NCBI GenBank assembly: GCA_949752795.1
Contig: OX457068.1
Location: 59,833,582 to 59,897,581 of the forward strand
From: Hyperoodon ampullatus
Taxonomy: Eukaryota; Chordata; Mammalia; Artiodactyla; Ziphiidae
Length of the DNA stretch: 64,000 nucleotides
Reading direction: 5' to 3'
Part shown: in pieces, positions 12,200 to 24,544 of the stretch
How positions within the stretch are numbered: position 1 is the first letter of the stretch
Layout: each line of letters begins with the position of its first letter
Notes under the pieces: model-generated
Seen by the model: the letters and a program-made list of their open reading frames with translations, nothing else
Told to the model about the DNA's origin: nothing
Database searches by the model: none
Position numbers and translations under genes: made by a program

Positions 12200-12560
12200 T
12201 CTGCCCACAGTACTAAATATTTCAAGTTCCATTCATGGGCATATGGTAGGATTGCACTTCCTTACACCCTTGATATAAGGTTTGAACATGTGACTTGTTT
12301 TACCAGTAAAAATGTGAGCAGAAGTGCTGCATGGTACTTCCATATGGAAAACATTGAGTCAGTGTGAGACTTACAATCCTTTCTTTCTCTATGCTAAGGT
12401 ACAGCTATGTTCCAGAAAGTGTTTGCTCTGGAAGCCTACATCTGGGGGTGCATAGGATGCCTAGACAACTTATGATAACCAGGTTGCTTCAGTGAGAAAT
12501 AAATATTTGTGGCTTTAAGCCGCTTAACTTCACAGATTATATATAACCACATTTGTACAC
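12200..12560 (+). mobile_element. Possible ancient LTR fragment (MaLR/MLT1-like)
   Basis: A degraded block with 'accagtaaaaatgtgagcag' and 'gagaaataaatatttgtggc' followed by 'tttaagccgctt'. This resembles the polyadenylation-signal end of mammalian MaLR-type LTRs. Divergence is high and both edges are uncertain. Confidence 0.4.
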
Positions 12561-12732
12561 CCTGATTGTGGTACACCCTGAGCCTAGAATGATGTCTGCT
12601 TTATCATAGGTGCTCAACAATCTTTACTAAATTCAACAGTTGGACTGAGGAAAATACTTTAGTTACTGAGGAAAATACACAGATGCATAAAAGAAAAGAA
12701 GTTCATGTGACATGAATTTGAAGTTGCTATAT

Positions 12733-12966
12733 CAGGGGTCCCCAACCCCCAGACTGTGGACCGGGACTGGTCTGTGGCCCATTAGGAACTGGGCCACACA
12801 GCAGGAGATGAGTGGCGGGTGAGCAAGTGAAGCTTTGTCTGCCACTTCCCATCACCCCCCATTGCTTGCATTACTGCCTGAACTATCCTCCTTCCCCTGT
12901 CTGCCCATGGAAAAATTGTCTTCCACAAAACCAGTCCCTGGTGACAAAAAGGGTTGGGGGGCACTG
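12733..12966 (+). mobile_element. MER1-type non-autonomous hAT DNA transposon
   Basis: Begins 'caggggtccccaaccccc', the diagnostic end of the MER1 group (hAT-Charlie), and contains 'gaactgggccacacagcagg' and 'tggaaaaattgtcttccac'. It ends in a degraded inverse of its first bases ('ggttggggggcactg'). It is non-coding; the centre is shortened relative to the fuller family members. The expected 8-bp duplication is too decayed to assert. This is a mammal-wide relic with no transposase. Confidence 0.85.
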
Positions 12967-12976
12967 CACTAGGTGA

Positions 12977-13623
12977 TGTTTAGGGGGGCTCCAAGAAGCT
13001 CCGGTTCTTTATGTCTCAACACAGAAAGAATTCAGTGAGAGGCAAAGTAATAGATAAGTGATTTATTAGAATAGGATGATTTTGAGGCTTATTAGTGGCT
13101 GGGTGAGAGTGTGCCATGCCCCGAGAACTTAGTGAGCTACAGTTTTATAATCAAAGGAAAATTTTATAGAGGGTTAATGCATAAAATTTGGTGGGGAGGG
13201 GGAAAAAACACCTTCTTCTTCATTCTTGAGTAAATGTCACACTTCCATCATCAGTTCCTCCTCCATGTTGGGCTGAGAAGTTTTCTTGTCCCTACATGGA
13301 CAAGCCAGGACTGTCATGGTGCAATGGAAATGAGCAAAAAGGTGATAACATATGCTAAAAATGGTAAATTATCTCAGGTTTTAGTATAATGTCACCTTTT
13401 CCTTATATTTTTGCTTTTAGTGCAAGCAGAGGAGCATGTCCTAGGAATCATTAACTTACTGAGCTCACTGGGTAGGATGTGGGCCTCATGCTACCATTGT
13501 TTTATTGTTTTGAGGCATGTCTCATGCTTCTGTGGCATGTTTTTTTGCTAAGCAAGCCTGCTTGGTTTTGTGGTTAAGCAAAGCTGCTTTCTTGAGTAAT
13601 CATTAACTTACAGGGGTCTCCCA
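12977..13623 (-). mobile_element. Probable solo LTR of an endogenous retrovirus (ERV1-like), minus strand
   Basis: Read on the minus strand this block is organised like an LTR: it starts TG, has a TATA-like 'tctataaaatttt', then 'ctaataaatcac' (AATAAA polyadenylation signal) followed by a U5-like segment ('ctctcactgaattctttctg') and ends CA next to 12977. No gag, pol or env sequence lies on either side, so it is most likely a solo LTR left by recombination. The right edge and the class assignment are inferred; no target duplication was identified. Confidence 0.6.
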
Positions 13624-14064
13624 TTTTTTTCTTTACTTACAGTCTCCTAGTGGAATTAGTCACCTACTTTGTCCCTGTACTTTGTCCCTATCAAGTTTGC
13701 TAAAAGCCAGTGGAAAGCTAAATTACAATACAGAATCACAGTCAAAAGAGACTATCAGATAGTACTTACTTAGTCACCACATAAATGACATATATAATGA
13801 AAACTAGGACTTCAGGGGATTTGAGCAATAACTAGAGGCAAGCTCTCAAAGGCCTTTTGGATATTGAAGGACTTTAATCAGGTCCTTAAACATCAGTAGG
13901 GTTTGAAGAGGCAAAAGTGATATTCTGGATGAAAGATGGAACTTGAAGAAATAAGGAAGTAATTAAGTTGGGCAGATTCAAATAATAATAGATTTTAAAG
14001 AAACCAACAATACATAAATTCAGAAGACTAGAAATAAATATGACTGGAAACAAGTTGTAGAACC
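13624..14064. other. Single-copy DNA, no gene seen
   Basis: No repeat or coding signal recognised between the LTR and the next SINE. Confidence 0.45.
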
Positions 14065-14304
14065 AGATTTGGCAACTCTTTTTTTTTTTTTTTTTAGCGG
14101 TACGCGGGCCTCTCACTGTTGTGGCCTCTCCCCTTGCGGAGCACAGGCTCCGGACGTGCAGGCTCAGCGGCCATGGCTCACGGGCCCAGCCGCTCCACGG
14201 CATGTGGGATCTTCCCAGACCGGGGCCCGAACCCGTGTCCCCTGCATCGGCAGGCAGATTCTCAACCACTGCGCCACCAGGGAAGCCCAGATTTGGCAAC
14301 TCTT
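14065..14304 (-). mobile_element. Young CHR SINE, minus strand, with exact 16-bp duplication
   Basis: SINE body with its tail at about 14081-14288. The T run is on the left and the head ('gccaccagggaagccc' in reverse) on the right. Flanks 14065-14080 and 14289-14304 are identical ('agatttggcaactctt'). The body keeps many CpG sites ('cgcgggcc', 'ctccggacgtgc'), as expected of a recent copy. Frames that look open here are SINE sequence, not genes. Confidence 0.96.
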
Positions 14305-15784
14305 TAATGAAACTCTGGGGGTTTGAATTTTATCCTTTAAGCAGGAGTAATTGAAGTTTATTATCATGGGAATAAGAGATAGAACTGCATGACTAGTTCA
14401 AGGGTCAGATTGATGGAAGATTAAGGAGAACTTTTACAGGTAGAAGAGAATAAAAGTGGGATTTTAGGAGACATTTCCAAAAACACTACTAAGGAAATAC
14501 TCTTTTGTATACTGGACTTTTAGCTAAAGTTTGGAGATGAGAAAGGGAAATAGAGGACAGTAAAAAACGTTTTCAAATTAAGTATTAGCTGTAAGCCTGC
14601 CAAATAAAACAAATGTCAACAAAGCTAAAAATTACACAGCTGTGTCAAGCAAAGGAAATATACACTGTTATTAGATTCACTGTATATTTTGGTGAAGAGA
14701 AAGCTCAGGGATCTTGCAGACTGAAAAGGAGCTCATGGTCATTATGCTAATTAGCACTGAAAGCTAGCACATTGGAGAAGATAGAATGAGTCCATAGGCC
14801 TGTATACAGTTGGTTAAAATAATTTATTTTTTCCCTAGTCAGGAAAATATTCAGTTAGTTTCAGTAATGGTTTGGTGTCCTAGGGTCAAATTTCACTTTC
14901 CAATATTAGCTTCAGCAGGTTAGAAACAGTTGGAATTAAATCCAAATGTAAATTTTTATGCTTCAGGCAAGACATACTATAAGAGAAACATTACCCTTTT
15001 GAAGTGTTCCTAATGTCCTTGTCCATGATCGACACAAGGATTTTTTGCACTGAATACTGTCAGTCACTGACAATAGTGACTAGACATCCACTGCTGTCAT
15101 GTAACAGTGACCTAGTCCCTCTCTTTGTAGAAATTTTTTCCCACCTTCCTTCCTACTTGAGGTCTGGCTCTTGAAACTCTACTCTCAGATTGCTCATGAA
15201 ACATTTAAGTTATGTTAACTTATTATGTATTACTAATCTTTGAACCATATTTTTCTTCCTTGAAAACTGCTCCAGATTTTACTTTCCATTACCAAGAAGA
15301 TCATTTTTCCTTTTAAAAAATGGCATATAGCTCTGAAGTAAATTTTATTACTTATGCTGACCCCTTTACTAGGAAAAGCACCTACAAAAACATTTTTCTT
15401 GTGAAATTTTAAATTTTCAAATATGTTCTTACTGGCTTATATGTACAGATTTTAAATTGTGAACACATCTTAGAACACCAAAGAAGAAAGGAAAGGGGGT
15501 GTGGGGAAAAATGGAGTAAGAAATGAGAAGAGAGAAACTCAGCAGAAGGGAGAGGAAAGAAAAGTAAAGAGAGGATAGCAAAGTGAGAATTCTATAGCAA
15601 CTTCCATCTCTAAAATTATAGACACCTAGTTAGTCTGTTAAATGATCTTACCCAAGTAAATTTGTATTTAACTGTGATCAAAGCCTTAAAGAAAATGATT
15701 AGGAGTTCTACACAATCTCTGAAACATATGGTCATGTGGCAGAGAATTTGCATTTCTGGGTACCTTTCTTTTTTATGATATTTT
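14305..15784. other. Single-copy DNA, no gene seen
   Basis: No convincing coding or repeat signal. It includes a purine-rich patch near 15480-15580 ('agaagaaaggaaagggg'). Confidence 0.45.
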
Positions 15785-16164
15785 TCTTCCAGTTTTCTTT
15801 ATATATAATTGATATACAGCATTGTGTAAGTTTCAGTTTACAGCATAATGATTTAAATTATATACATTGTGAAATAATTACCACAATAAATTTAGTGAAC
15901 ATTCATCATCTCTTAAAGATACAAGATTTTAAAAATAGAGAAAAGTATCTTCTTGTGATGAAAGCTCAGGATTTACTCTCTTTTCATATATAATGTACAG
16001 TAGTGTTAATTATATTTATCATAGTGTGAATTACATCCCTATACTTATTTATTTGATAACTAAAAGTTTGTAACTTTCTGCTGCCTGTATCCAACTCTCC
16101 TTCTCCCAACACACTGCCTCTGGTAACCAAAAATCTGATCTCTAATTTCTATGAGTTTATCTGT
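15785..16164 (-). mobile_element. Old L1 3' UTR fragment, minus strand
   Basis: Resembles an L1M-type 3' UTR in reverse ('ttgatatacagcattgtgta', 'attcatcatctcttaaagat', 'ctgcctctggtaaccaa'). It repeats the kind of sequence that follows at 16165, so it is probably a separate, older L1 tail that the next L1 abuts or entered. Confidence 0.6.
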
Positions 16165-19100
16165 CTGTTTTTGAAGTATAATTGACCTACAACACTATGT
16201 TATTTCCTGGAACACAAAATAGTGATTCAATATTTCTATACATTTCAGAATGATCAAAAGGTGATCCTATTTACCACATATCACCATGAAAAGATATTAC
16301 ATAATTGTTGATTATATTTCCCACACTATACATTACATACCCATGACACTTATTTTACAACTGGAAGTTTGTACCTCTTAATATCTCTTACATATTTCTC
16401 TCCTCCTCCCACCCCTCCCCTCTGGAAAGCATCTATTTTTTCTCTGAATCTGTGATCTGCTTTTGCTTTGTTATGTTGGTTTATTTCTAACATTCTACAT
16501 ATAAATGAAACCATAAATTATTTTTCTTTCTCTGTTTGACAATTCACTTGGCATAGTACCCTCTAGGTACATCTATGTTGTTTTAAATGGCAAGATTTTG
16601 TTCTTTTTCATGGCTGAGTAATATTCTATTGTATACATACACAGTCTTCTTTGCCAATTCATCTATTGCACTTTGGTTGCATCCATATCTTGGTTATTGC
16701 AGGTAATGTTGCAATGAACATTGGGATACATATATCTATTTGGATTAGAGTTTTTGTTTTCTTCAGGTAAATATCAAGGAGTGGAGTTGCTGGATCCTGT
16801 GGTCATTCCATTTATAGGTTTTCTTAGGAACCTCCATACTGTTTTCCATAGTGGCTGCATCAATTTACATTCCCACCGACAGTGCACAAGTGTTCTCTTT
16901 TCTAAACATCCTGGCCAACACAGTTGTCTTTTTGATGATAGCTTTTCTGATGATAGCACCTGTTATCTCATTGTGGTTTTGATTTGCATTTCCTTGATAA
17001 TTAGTGATGTTGACTTCTTGCAGGGCCCCTGTTGACCAATCTGTATATATTCTTTGGAAAAACATACATTCATATCCTCTCTCCGTTGTTTAATCAGGTT
17101 GCTTGTTTTTGAAGTTGAGTTATATGAGTTCTTTGTATGATTTGGACATTAAGACAATGTCAGATATCATTTGCAAATATCTCATCCCATACTGTAGTTG
17201 ACCTTTTTGTTTTATAGATAGTTCCTTTGCTGAATAAAAGCTCTTTAGTTTGATGCAGTCCCATTTGTTTATTTTTGCTTTTAGTTCTCATGGTTAAGGA
17301 GACATATACAAAAAATATTACTAGGACTGATGTCAAAGAGCATATTGCCTATATTTTCTTCTTTGAGATTAACGAGTTCGGGTCTTACATTTAAGTTTTT
17401 AATCATTGTTTAGTTGATTTTTGTATATGGTGTGAGAAAGTAGTAAAGTTTGATTCTTTTGCATGTACCTGTCCAGTTTTCTCAACATCATTTATTAAAG
17501 AGGCTATCTTTTCCCCATTGGATATTTTTGCCTACTTTCTCATAGAATTGATAGCCTGTATAAACATTGCTTTATTTTTTGGCTCTCCATTTTGAACCAT
17601 TCACTTATGTGTGTGTTTTTGTGCTAGTGTCAAACAAATGTTGTGTGATGACTGTAGCTGTAGTAGAGTTTGGAATCAGGGAACATGATACCTCCAGCTT
17701 TGTTCATCTTTCTCAAGATTGTTTTGGTGATTCAGGGTATTTTGTGTTTCCATATAAATTTTAGAATTATTTATTCTAGTTCTGTGAAAAATGTAATTGG
17801 TATTTTGATAAGGATTGAAGTGAATCTGTAGGTTGCCTTGGGTAGAATGATCATTTTAACAGTGTTAATTCTTCAAATAAATGAACACAGTATATCTTTC
17901 CATTGGTGTAGTCTTTAAGTTCTTTCATCAGTGTCTCACACTTTTCAGAGTACATGTCTTTTACCTCCTTAGTTAGACTTATTCCTAGGTATGTTATTTT
18001 TTTTTTTTTTGATGTGATTGCAAATGGGATTGTTTTCTTATTTCTCTTTCTCATTAGTGTACAAAAATGCAACAGATTTTTATATGTTGATTTTGTGTCC
18101 TGGTCCTTTCTCAATTTACTGATGAGTTCTAGTAATTTTTTAGTGATGTCTTTAGGATTTTCCATTAACAGCATGTCATAATGCTATTTCCATGTCATCA
18201 GCAAACAGTGACAGCTTTATTTCTTCCTTTCCAACTTGGATTCTTTTAATTTCTTTTCTGCTGATTGTCATGGCTAGGATCTCCAATACTACTTTGAATA
18301 AAAGTGGTGAGAGTGGGCATCCTTGTCTTATTCCTGATCTTAGAAGAAATGCTTTCATCTTTTAATTGTTGAGTATAGTGTTTGCTGAAGGCTTGTCATA
18401 CATGCCCTTTATTATGTTGAGGTATATTCCCTCTGTACTGCTTTGTGGAGAATTTTATCACAAGTGGATATTGAATTTTGTCAAAGCATCTATTATGATG
18501 ATCATATGATTTTTATTCTTTAATTTGTTAATGTGGTGTATCACATTAATTGATTTGTGGAAACTGAACCATCCTTGTATATCTGGGATAAATCCCACTT
18601 GGTCATGATGTATGATCCTTGTAACGTATAGCTGAATTCAATTGACTACTATTTTGTTGAGGATTTTTGCATCTATATTCATTAATGATATTGGCCTGCA
18701 ATTTTCTTTTTCTGTGATAACCTTGTCTGGTTTTGGTGTCAGGGTGATGCAGTTCTCCTAGAAAAATCCTGGAACCATTCTCTCCTCTAAAATTTTTTGG
18801 AACAATTTGAGAAGGATAGGTGTTAACTTTTCTTCAAATGTTTGGTAGAAGTCATTCCTCTTCAACCTTTATTTGTTGGAAGGTTTTAAATTACTGATTC
18901 AATTCATTACTGATATTCGGTCTCTTCATATTTTCTATTTCTTCCTATTTCAGTCTTGGGATTTTGTAAATTTCTAGGAAATTGTTCATTTCTTTTAAGT
19001 TGCCCATTTAATTGGCATATAATTGTTTGTTTAATTGGCATATAATTGTTTGTAGTAATCTCTTGTTACCCTTTGTATATCTGTGTGGTGTCAGCTGTAA

Positions 19101-19796
19101 ATTCTCCCTTTTCACATTTTTGATTTGGGACCTCTCTCTTTTTTCCTTCATGATTCTGGCTAACATTTACAAATTTTGATTATTTTTTCAAAGGATTAGC
19201 TTTTAGTTTCATTGATCTTTTCTTTTTTCTTTCTTTTTTTTAGTCTATTTTTTATATTTCTGCTCTGATTTCATTATTTCTTTCCACTAACTTTGGGTTT
19301 TGTTGATTCTTATTTTTCTAGTTTTTTAGGTGTAATTTTAGATTGTTTATTTGAAATTGTTCTTGTTTCTTGAGGTAGGCCTGCATAGCTATAACTTCCC
19401 TCTTAGAACCATTCTTCCTCATCCCACTGATTTTTTTTTTACATCTTTATTGGAGTATAATTGTTTAATAATGGTGTGTTAGTTTCTGCTTTATAACAAA
19501 ATGAATCAGTTATACATATACATATGTTCCCATATCCCCTCCCTCTTGTGTCTCCCTCCCACACTCCCTATCCCACCCCTCCAGGCAGTCACAAAGCACA
19601 GAGCGGATCTCCCTGTGCTATGCGGCTGCTTCCCACTATCTATCTACCTTCCGTTTGGTAGTGTATATATGTCCATGCCGCTCTTTCGCTTTGTCACAGC
19701 TTACACTTCCCCCTCCCCATATCCTCAAGTCCATTCTCTACTAGGTATGTGTCTTTATTCCTGTCTTACCCCTATGTTCTTCAGGACATTTTTTTC

Positions 19797-22700
19797 TTAA
19801 ATTCCATATATATGTGTCAGCATACAGTATTTGTCTTTCTCTTTCTGACTTACTTCACTCTGTATGACAGACTCTAGGTCCATCCACCTCATTACAAATA
19901 GCTCAATTTCGTTTCTTTTTATGGCTGAGTAATATTCCATTGTATATATATGCCACATCTTCTTTATCCATACATCTGATGATGGACACTTAGGTTGTTT
20001 CCATCTCTGGGCTATTGGGAATAGGGCTGCTATGAACATTTTGGTACATGACTCTTTTTGAATTATGCTTTTCTCAGGGTATATGCTCAGTAGTGGGATT
20101 GCTGGGTCATATGGTAGTTCTATTTGTAGTTTTTTAAGGAACTACCATACTGTACTCCATAGTGGCTGTACCCATTCACATTCCGACCAGCAGTACAAGA
20201 GTGTTCTCTTTTTTCCACACCCTCTCCAGCATTTATTGTTTCTAGATTTCTTGATGATGGCCATTCTGACAGGTGTGAGATGATATCTCATTGTAGTTTG
20301 ATTTGCATTTCTCTAATGATTAAAGATGTTGAGCATCACTTCATGTGCTTGTTGGCAGTCTGTATATCTTCTGTGGAGAAATGTCTATTTAGGTCTTCTG
20401 CCCATTTTTGGATTGGGTTGTTTGTTTTTTTGCTATTGAGCTGCATGAGCTGTTTATAAATTTTGGAGATTAATCCTCTGTCAGTTGCTTCATTTGCAAA
20501 TATTTTCTCCCATTCTGAGGGTTGTCTTTTGGTCTCGTTTATGGTTTCCTTTGCTGTGCAAAAGCTTTTAAGTTTCATTAGGTCCCATGTGTTTATTTTT
20601 GACTTTATTTCCATTTCTAGGAGGTGGGACAAACGGGATCTTGCTGTGATTTATGTCATAGAGTGTTCTGCCTATGTTTTCCTCTAAGAGTTTGAGAGTG
20701 TCTGGCCTTACATTTAGGTCTTTAATCCATTTTGAGCTTATTTTTGTGTATGGTGCTAGGGAGTGATCTAATCTCATACTTTTACACGTCCCTGTCCAGT
20801 TTTCGCAGCACCACTTATTGAAGAGACTGTCATTTCTCCACTGTACATTCCTGCCTCTTTTATCAAAGGCAAGGTGACCATATATGCATGGGTATATCTC
20901 TGGGCTTTCTATCCTGTTCCATTGATCTATCTTTCTGTTTTTGTGCCAGTACCATACTGTCTTGATTACTGTACCTTTGTAGTATAGACTGAAGCCAGGG
21001 AGCCTGATTCCTCCAGCTCCATTTTTCGTTCTCAAGATTGCTTTAGCTATTCGGGTTCTTTTGTGTTTCCATACAAATTGTGAATTTTTTTTGTTCTAGT
21101 TCTGTGAAAAATGCCAGTGGTAGTTTGATAGGGATTGCATTGAATCTGTAGATTGCTTTGGGTAGTAGAGTCATTTTCACAATATTGATTCTTCCAATCC
21201 AGGAGCATGGTATATCTCTCCATTTATTTGTATCATCTTTAATTTCTTTCATCAGTGTCTTATAATTTTCTGCATACAGGTCTTTTGTCTCCTTAGGTAG
21301 GTTTATTCCTAGATATTTTATTCTTTTTGTTGCAATGGTAAAAGGGAGTGTTTTCTTGATTTCACTTTCAGATTTTTCATCATTAGTATATAGGAATACC
21401 AGAGATTTCTGTGCATTAATTTTGTATTCTGCTGCTTTACCAAATTCACTGATTAGCTCTAGTAGTTTTCTGGTAACATCTTTAGGATTCTCTATGTATA
21501 GTATCATGTCATCTGCAAACAGTGACAGCTTTACTTCTTCTTTTCCAATTTGGATTCCTTTTATTTCCTTTTCTTCTCTGATTGCTGTGGCTAAAACTTC
21601 CAAAACTATGTTGAATAAGAGTGGTGAGAGTGGGCAGCCTTGTCTTTTCCCTGCTGTTAGTGGAAATGGCTTCAGTTTTTCACCATTGAGGACAATGTTG
21701 GCTGTGGGTTTGTCATATATGGCTTTTATTATGTTGAGGAAAGTTCCCTCTATGCCTACTTTCTGCATGGTTTTTATCATAAATGGGTGTTGAATTTTGT
21801 CGAAAGCTTTCTCTGCATCTATTGAGATGATCATATGGTTTTTGTCCTTCAATTTGTTAATATGGTGTATCACGTTGATTGATTTGCGTATATTGAAGAA
21901 TCCTTGCATTCCTGGAATAAACCCCACTTGATCATGGTGTATGATCGTTTTAATGTGTTGTTGGATTCTGTTTGCTAGTATTTTGTTGAGGATTTTTGCA
22001 TCTATGTTCATCAGTGATATTGGCCTGTAGTTTTCTTTCTTTGTGACATCCTTGCCTGGTTTTGGTATCAAGGTGATGGTGGCCTCGTAGAATGAGTTTG
22101 GGAGTGTTCCTCCCTCTGCTATATTTTGGAAGAGTTTGAGGAGGATAGGTGTTAGCTCTTCTCTAAATGTTTGATAGAATTCGCCTGTGAAGCCATCTGG
22201 TCCTGGGCTTTTGTTTTTTGGAAGATTTTATATCACAGTTTCAATTTCAGTGCTTGTGATTGGTCTGTTCATATTTTCTATTTCTTCTTGATTCAGTCTT
22301 GGCAGATTGTGCATTTCTAAGAATTTGTCCATTTCTTCCAGGTTGTCCATTTTATTGGCACAGAGTTGCTTGTAGTAATCTCTCATGATCTTTTGTATTT
22401 CTGCAGTGTAAGTTGTTACTTCTTCTTTTTCATTTCTAATTCTATTGATTTGAGTCTTCTCCCTTTTTTTCTTGATGAGTCTGGCTAATGGTTTATCAAT
22501 TTTGTTTATCTTCTCAAAGAACCAGCTTTTAGTTTTATTGATCTTTGCTATTGTTTCCTTCATTTCTTTTTCATTTATTTCTGATCTGATTTTTATGATT
22601 TCTTTCCTTCTGCTAACTTTGGGGTGTTTTTGTTCTTCTTTCTCTAATTGCTTTAGGTTAAAGGTTAGATTGTTTATTCGAGATGTTTCTTGTATCTTAA

Positions 22701-23614
22701 GGTGGGATTGTATTGCTATAAACTTCCCCCTTAGAACTGTTTTTGCTGCATACCATAGGTTTTGGGTCGTTGTGTCTCCAATTGTCATTTGTTTCTAGAT
22801 ATTTTTTAATTTCCTCTTTGATTTCTTCAGTGATCATTTCGTTATTAAGTAGTGTATTGTTAATCCTCCATGTGTTTGTATTTTTAACCGATCTTTTCCT
22901 GTAATTGATATCTAGTCTCATAGCATTGTGGTCGAACAAGATACTTGATACAATTTCAATTTTCTTAAATTTACCAAGGCTTGATTTGTGACCCAAGATA
23001 TGATCTATCCTGGAGAATGTTCCATGAGCACTTGAGAAAAATGTGTATTCTGTTGTTTTTGGATGGAGTGTCCTATAAATATCAATTAAGTCTATCTTCT
23101 TTAATGTATTATTTAAAGCTTGTGTTTCCTTATTTATTTTCATTTTGGATGATCTGTCCATTGGTGACATTGGGGTGTTAAAGTCCCACACTCTGAATGT
23201 GTTACTGTCGACTTCCACTTTTATGGCTGTTATTATTTGCCTTTTGTATTGAGGTGCTCCTATGTTGTGTGCATAAATATTTACAATTGTTATATCTTCT
23301 TCTTGGATCGATCCCTTGGTCATTATGTAGTGTCCTTCTTTGTCTCTTCTAATAGTATTTATTTTAAAGTCTATTTTGTCTGATATGAGAATTGCTACTC
23401 TAGCTTTCTTTTGGTTCCCATTTGCATGGAATATCTTTTTCCGTCCCCTTACTTTCATTCTGTATGTGTCTCTAGGTCTGAAGTGGGTCTCTTGTAGACA
23501 GCATATATATAGGTCTTGTTTTTGTATCCATTCAGCCAATCTGTGTCTTTTGGTGGGAGCAGTTAGTCCATTTACATTTACGGTAATTATCAATATGTAT
23601 GTTCCTTTTTCCAT
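19797..23614 (-). pseudogene. L1 ORF2 (endonuclease and reverse transcriptase), frameshifted
   Basis: In active L1 this protein nicks DNA and copies L1 RNA at the nick. The first piece (23614-22697, 305 codons) is the endonuclease: 'NVNGL', 'QETHFRPRDTYR', 'NIYAHN', 'WDFNTP', 'RIDHILGHK' and 'DHNAMRLD'. The usual GDFN and SDH motifs read WDFN and FDH, so neighbours of catalytic residues have changed while the acidic and histidine residues remain. The RT piece (22071-21043, 342 codons) keeps 'HDQVGFIPG', '[12 protein letters not shown]', '[11 protein letters not shown]' and the catalytic FADD in '[12 protein letters not shown]'. The C-terminal pieces are 21035-20568, 20632-20336 and 20039-19797. 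Breaks lie near 22700, 22230, 21040 and further on. It would not give a full protein. Confidence 0.93.
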
Positions 23615-23672
23615 TTTCTTAATTGTTTTGGGTTCGTTATTGTAGTTCTTTTCCTTCTGTTGTGTTTCTTGC

Positions 23673-24544
23673 CTAGAGAAGTTCTTTTAGCATTTGTTGT
23701 AAAGCTGGTTTGGTGGTGTTTAACTCTCTCAGCTTTTGCTTTTCTGTAAACATTTTAATTTCTCCATCAAATCTGAATGAGATCCTTGCTGGGTAGAGTA
23801 ATCTTGGTTGCAGGTTTCTCTCCTTCATCACTTTAAATATGTCCTGCCAGTCCTTCTGTCTTGCAGAGTTTCTGCTGAAAGATCAGCTGTTAACCTTATG
23901 GGGATTCCCTTGTGTGTTATTTGTTGTTTTTCCCTTTCTGCTTTTAATATGTTTTCTCTGTATTTAGTTTTTGACAGTTTGATTAATATGTGTCTTGGCG
24001 TATTTCTCCTTGGATTTGTCCTGTATGGGACTCTCTGTGCCTCCTGGACTTGACTGACTATTTCCTTTCCCATATTAGGGAAGTTTTCAACTATAATCTC
24101 TTCAAATATTTTCTCAGTCCCTTTCTTTTTCTCTTCTTCTTCTGGAACCCCTATAATTCGAAAGTTGGTGCGTTTAATGTTGTCCCAGAGGTCTCTGAGA
24201 CTGTCCTCTGTTCTTTTCATTCTTTTTTCTTTATTTTTCTCTGCATCAGTTATTTCCACTATTTTATCTTCCACCTCACTTCTCCGTTCTTCTGCCTCAG
24301 TTATTCTGCCATTGATCCCATCTAGATTATTTTTCATTTCATTTATTGTGTTTTTAATCGTTGCTTGATTCATCTTTAGTTCTTCTAGGTCCTTGTTAAC
24401 TCTTTCTTGCAAGATTTTGGATCATCTTTACTCTCATTATTGTGAATTCTTTTTCAGGTATACTGCCTATTTCCTCTTCATTTGTTAGGTCTGGTGGGTT
24501 TTTATCTTGCTCCTCTCCTGCTCTGTGTTTTTCTGTCTTCTCAT
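23673..24544 (-). pseudogene. L1 ORF1 (RNA-binding coiled-coil protein), frameshifted
   Basis: ORF1p normally trimerises and coats L1 RNA. The start codon is at 24542-24544 ('MRRQKNTEQ'), but a small indel in the first 15 codons shifts the frame. The main open piece (24412-23828, 194 codons) holds the end of the coiled coil ('NDLDGING'-type heptads, 'ITEAEERRSEVEDKI') and the RRM-like domain ('NFRIIGVPEEEE', 'TPRHILIKL'). A second frameshift near 23845 cuts off the C-terminal domain, whose sequence continues in another frame to a stop at 23673-23675. About 60 bases separate it from ORF2. Confidence 0.88.

Noticed and set aside
16721..17035. 104-codon plus-strand frame
   Set aside because: It is the antisense of the L1 ORF2 C-terminal region of the old minus-strand L1.
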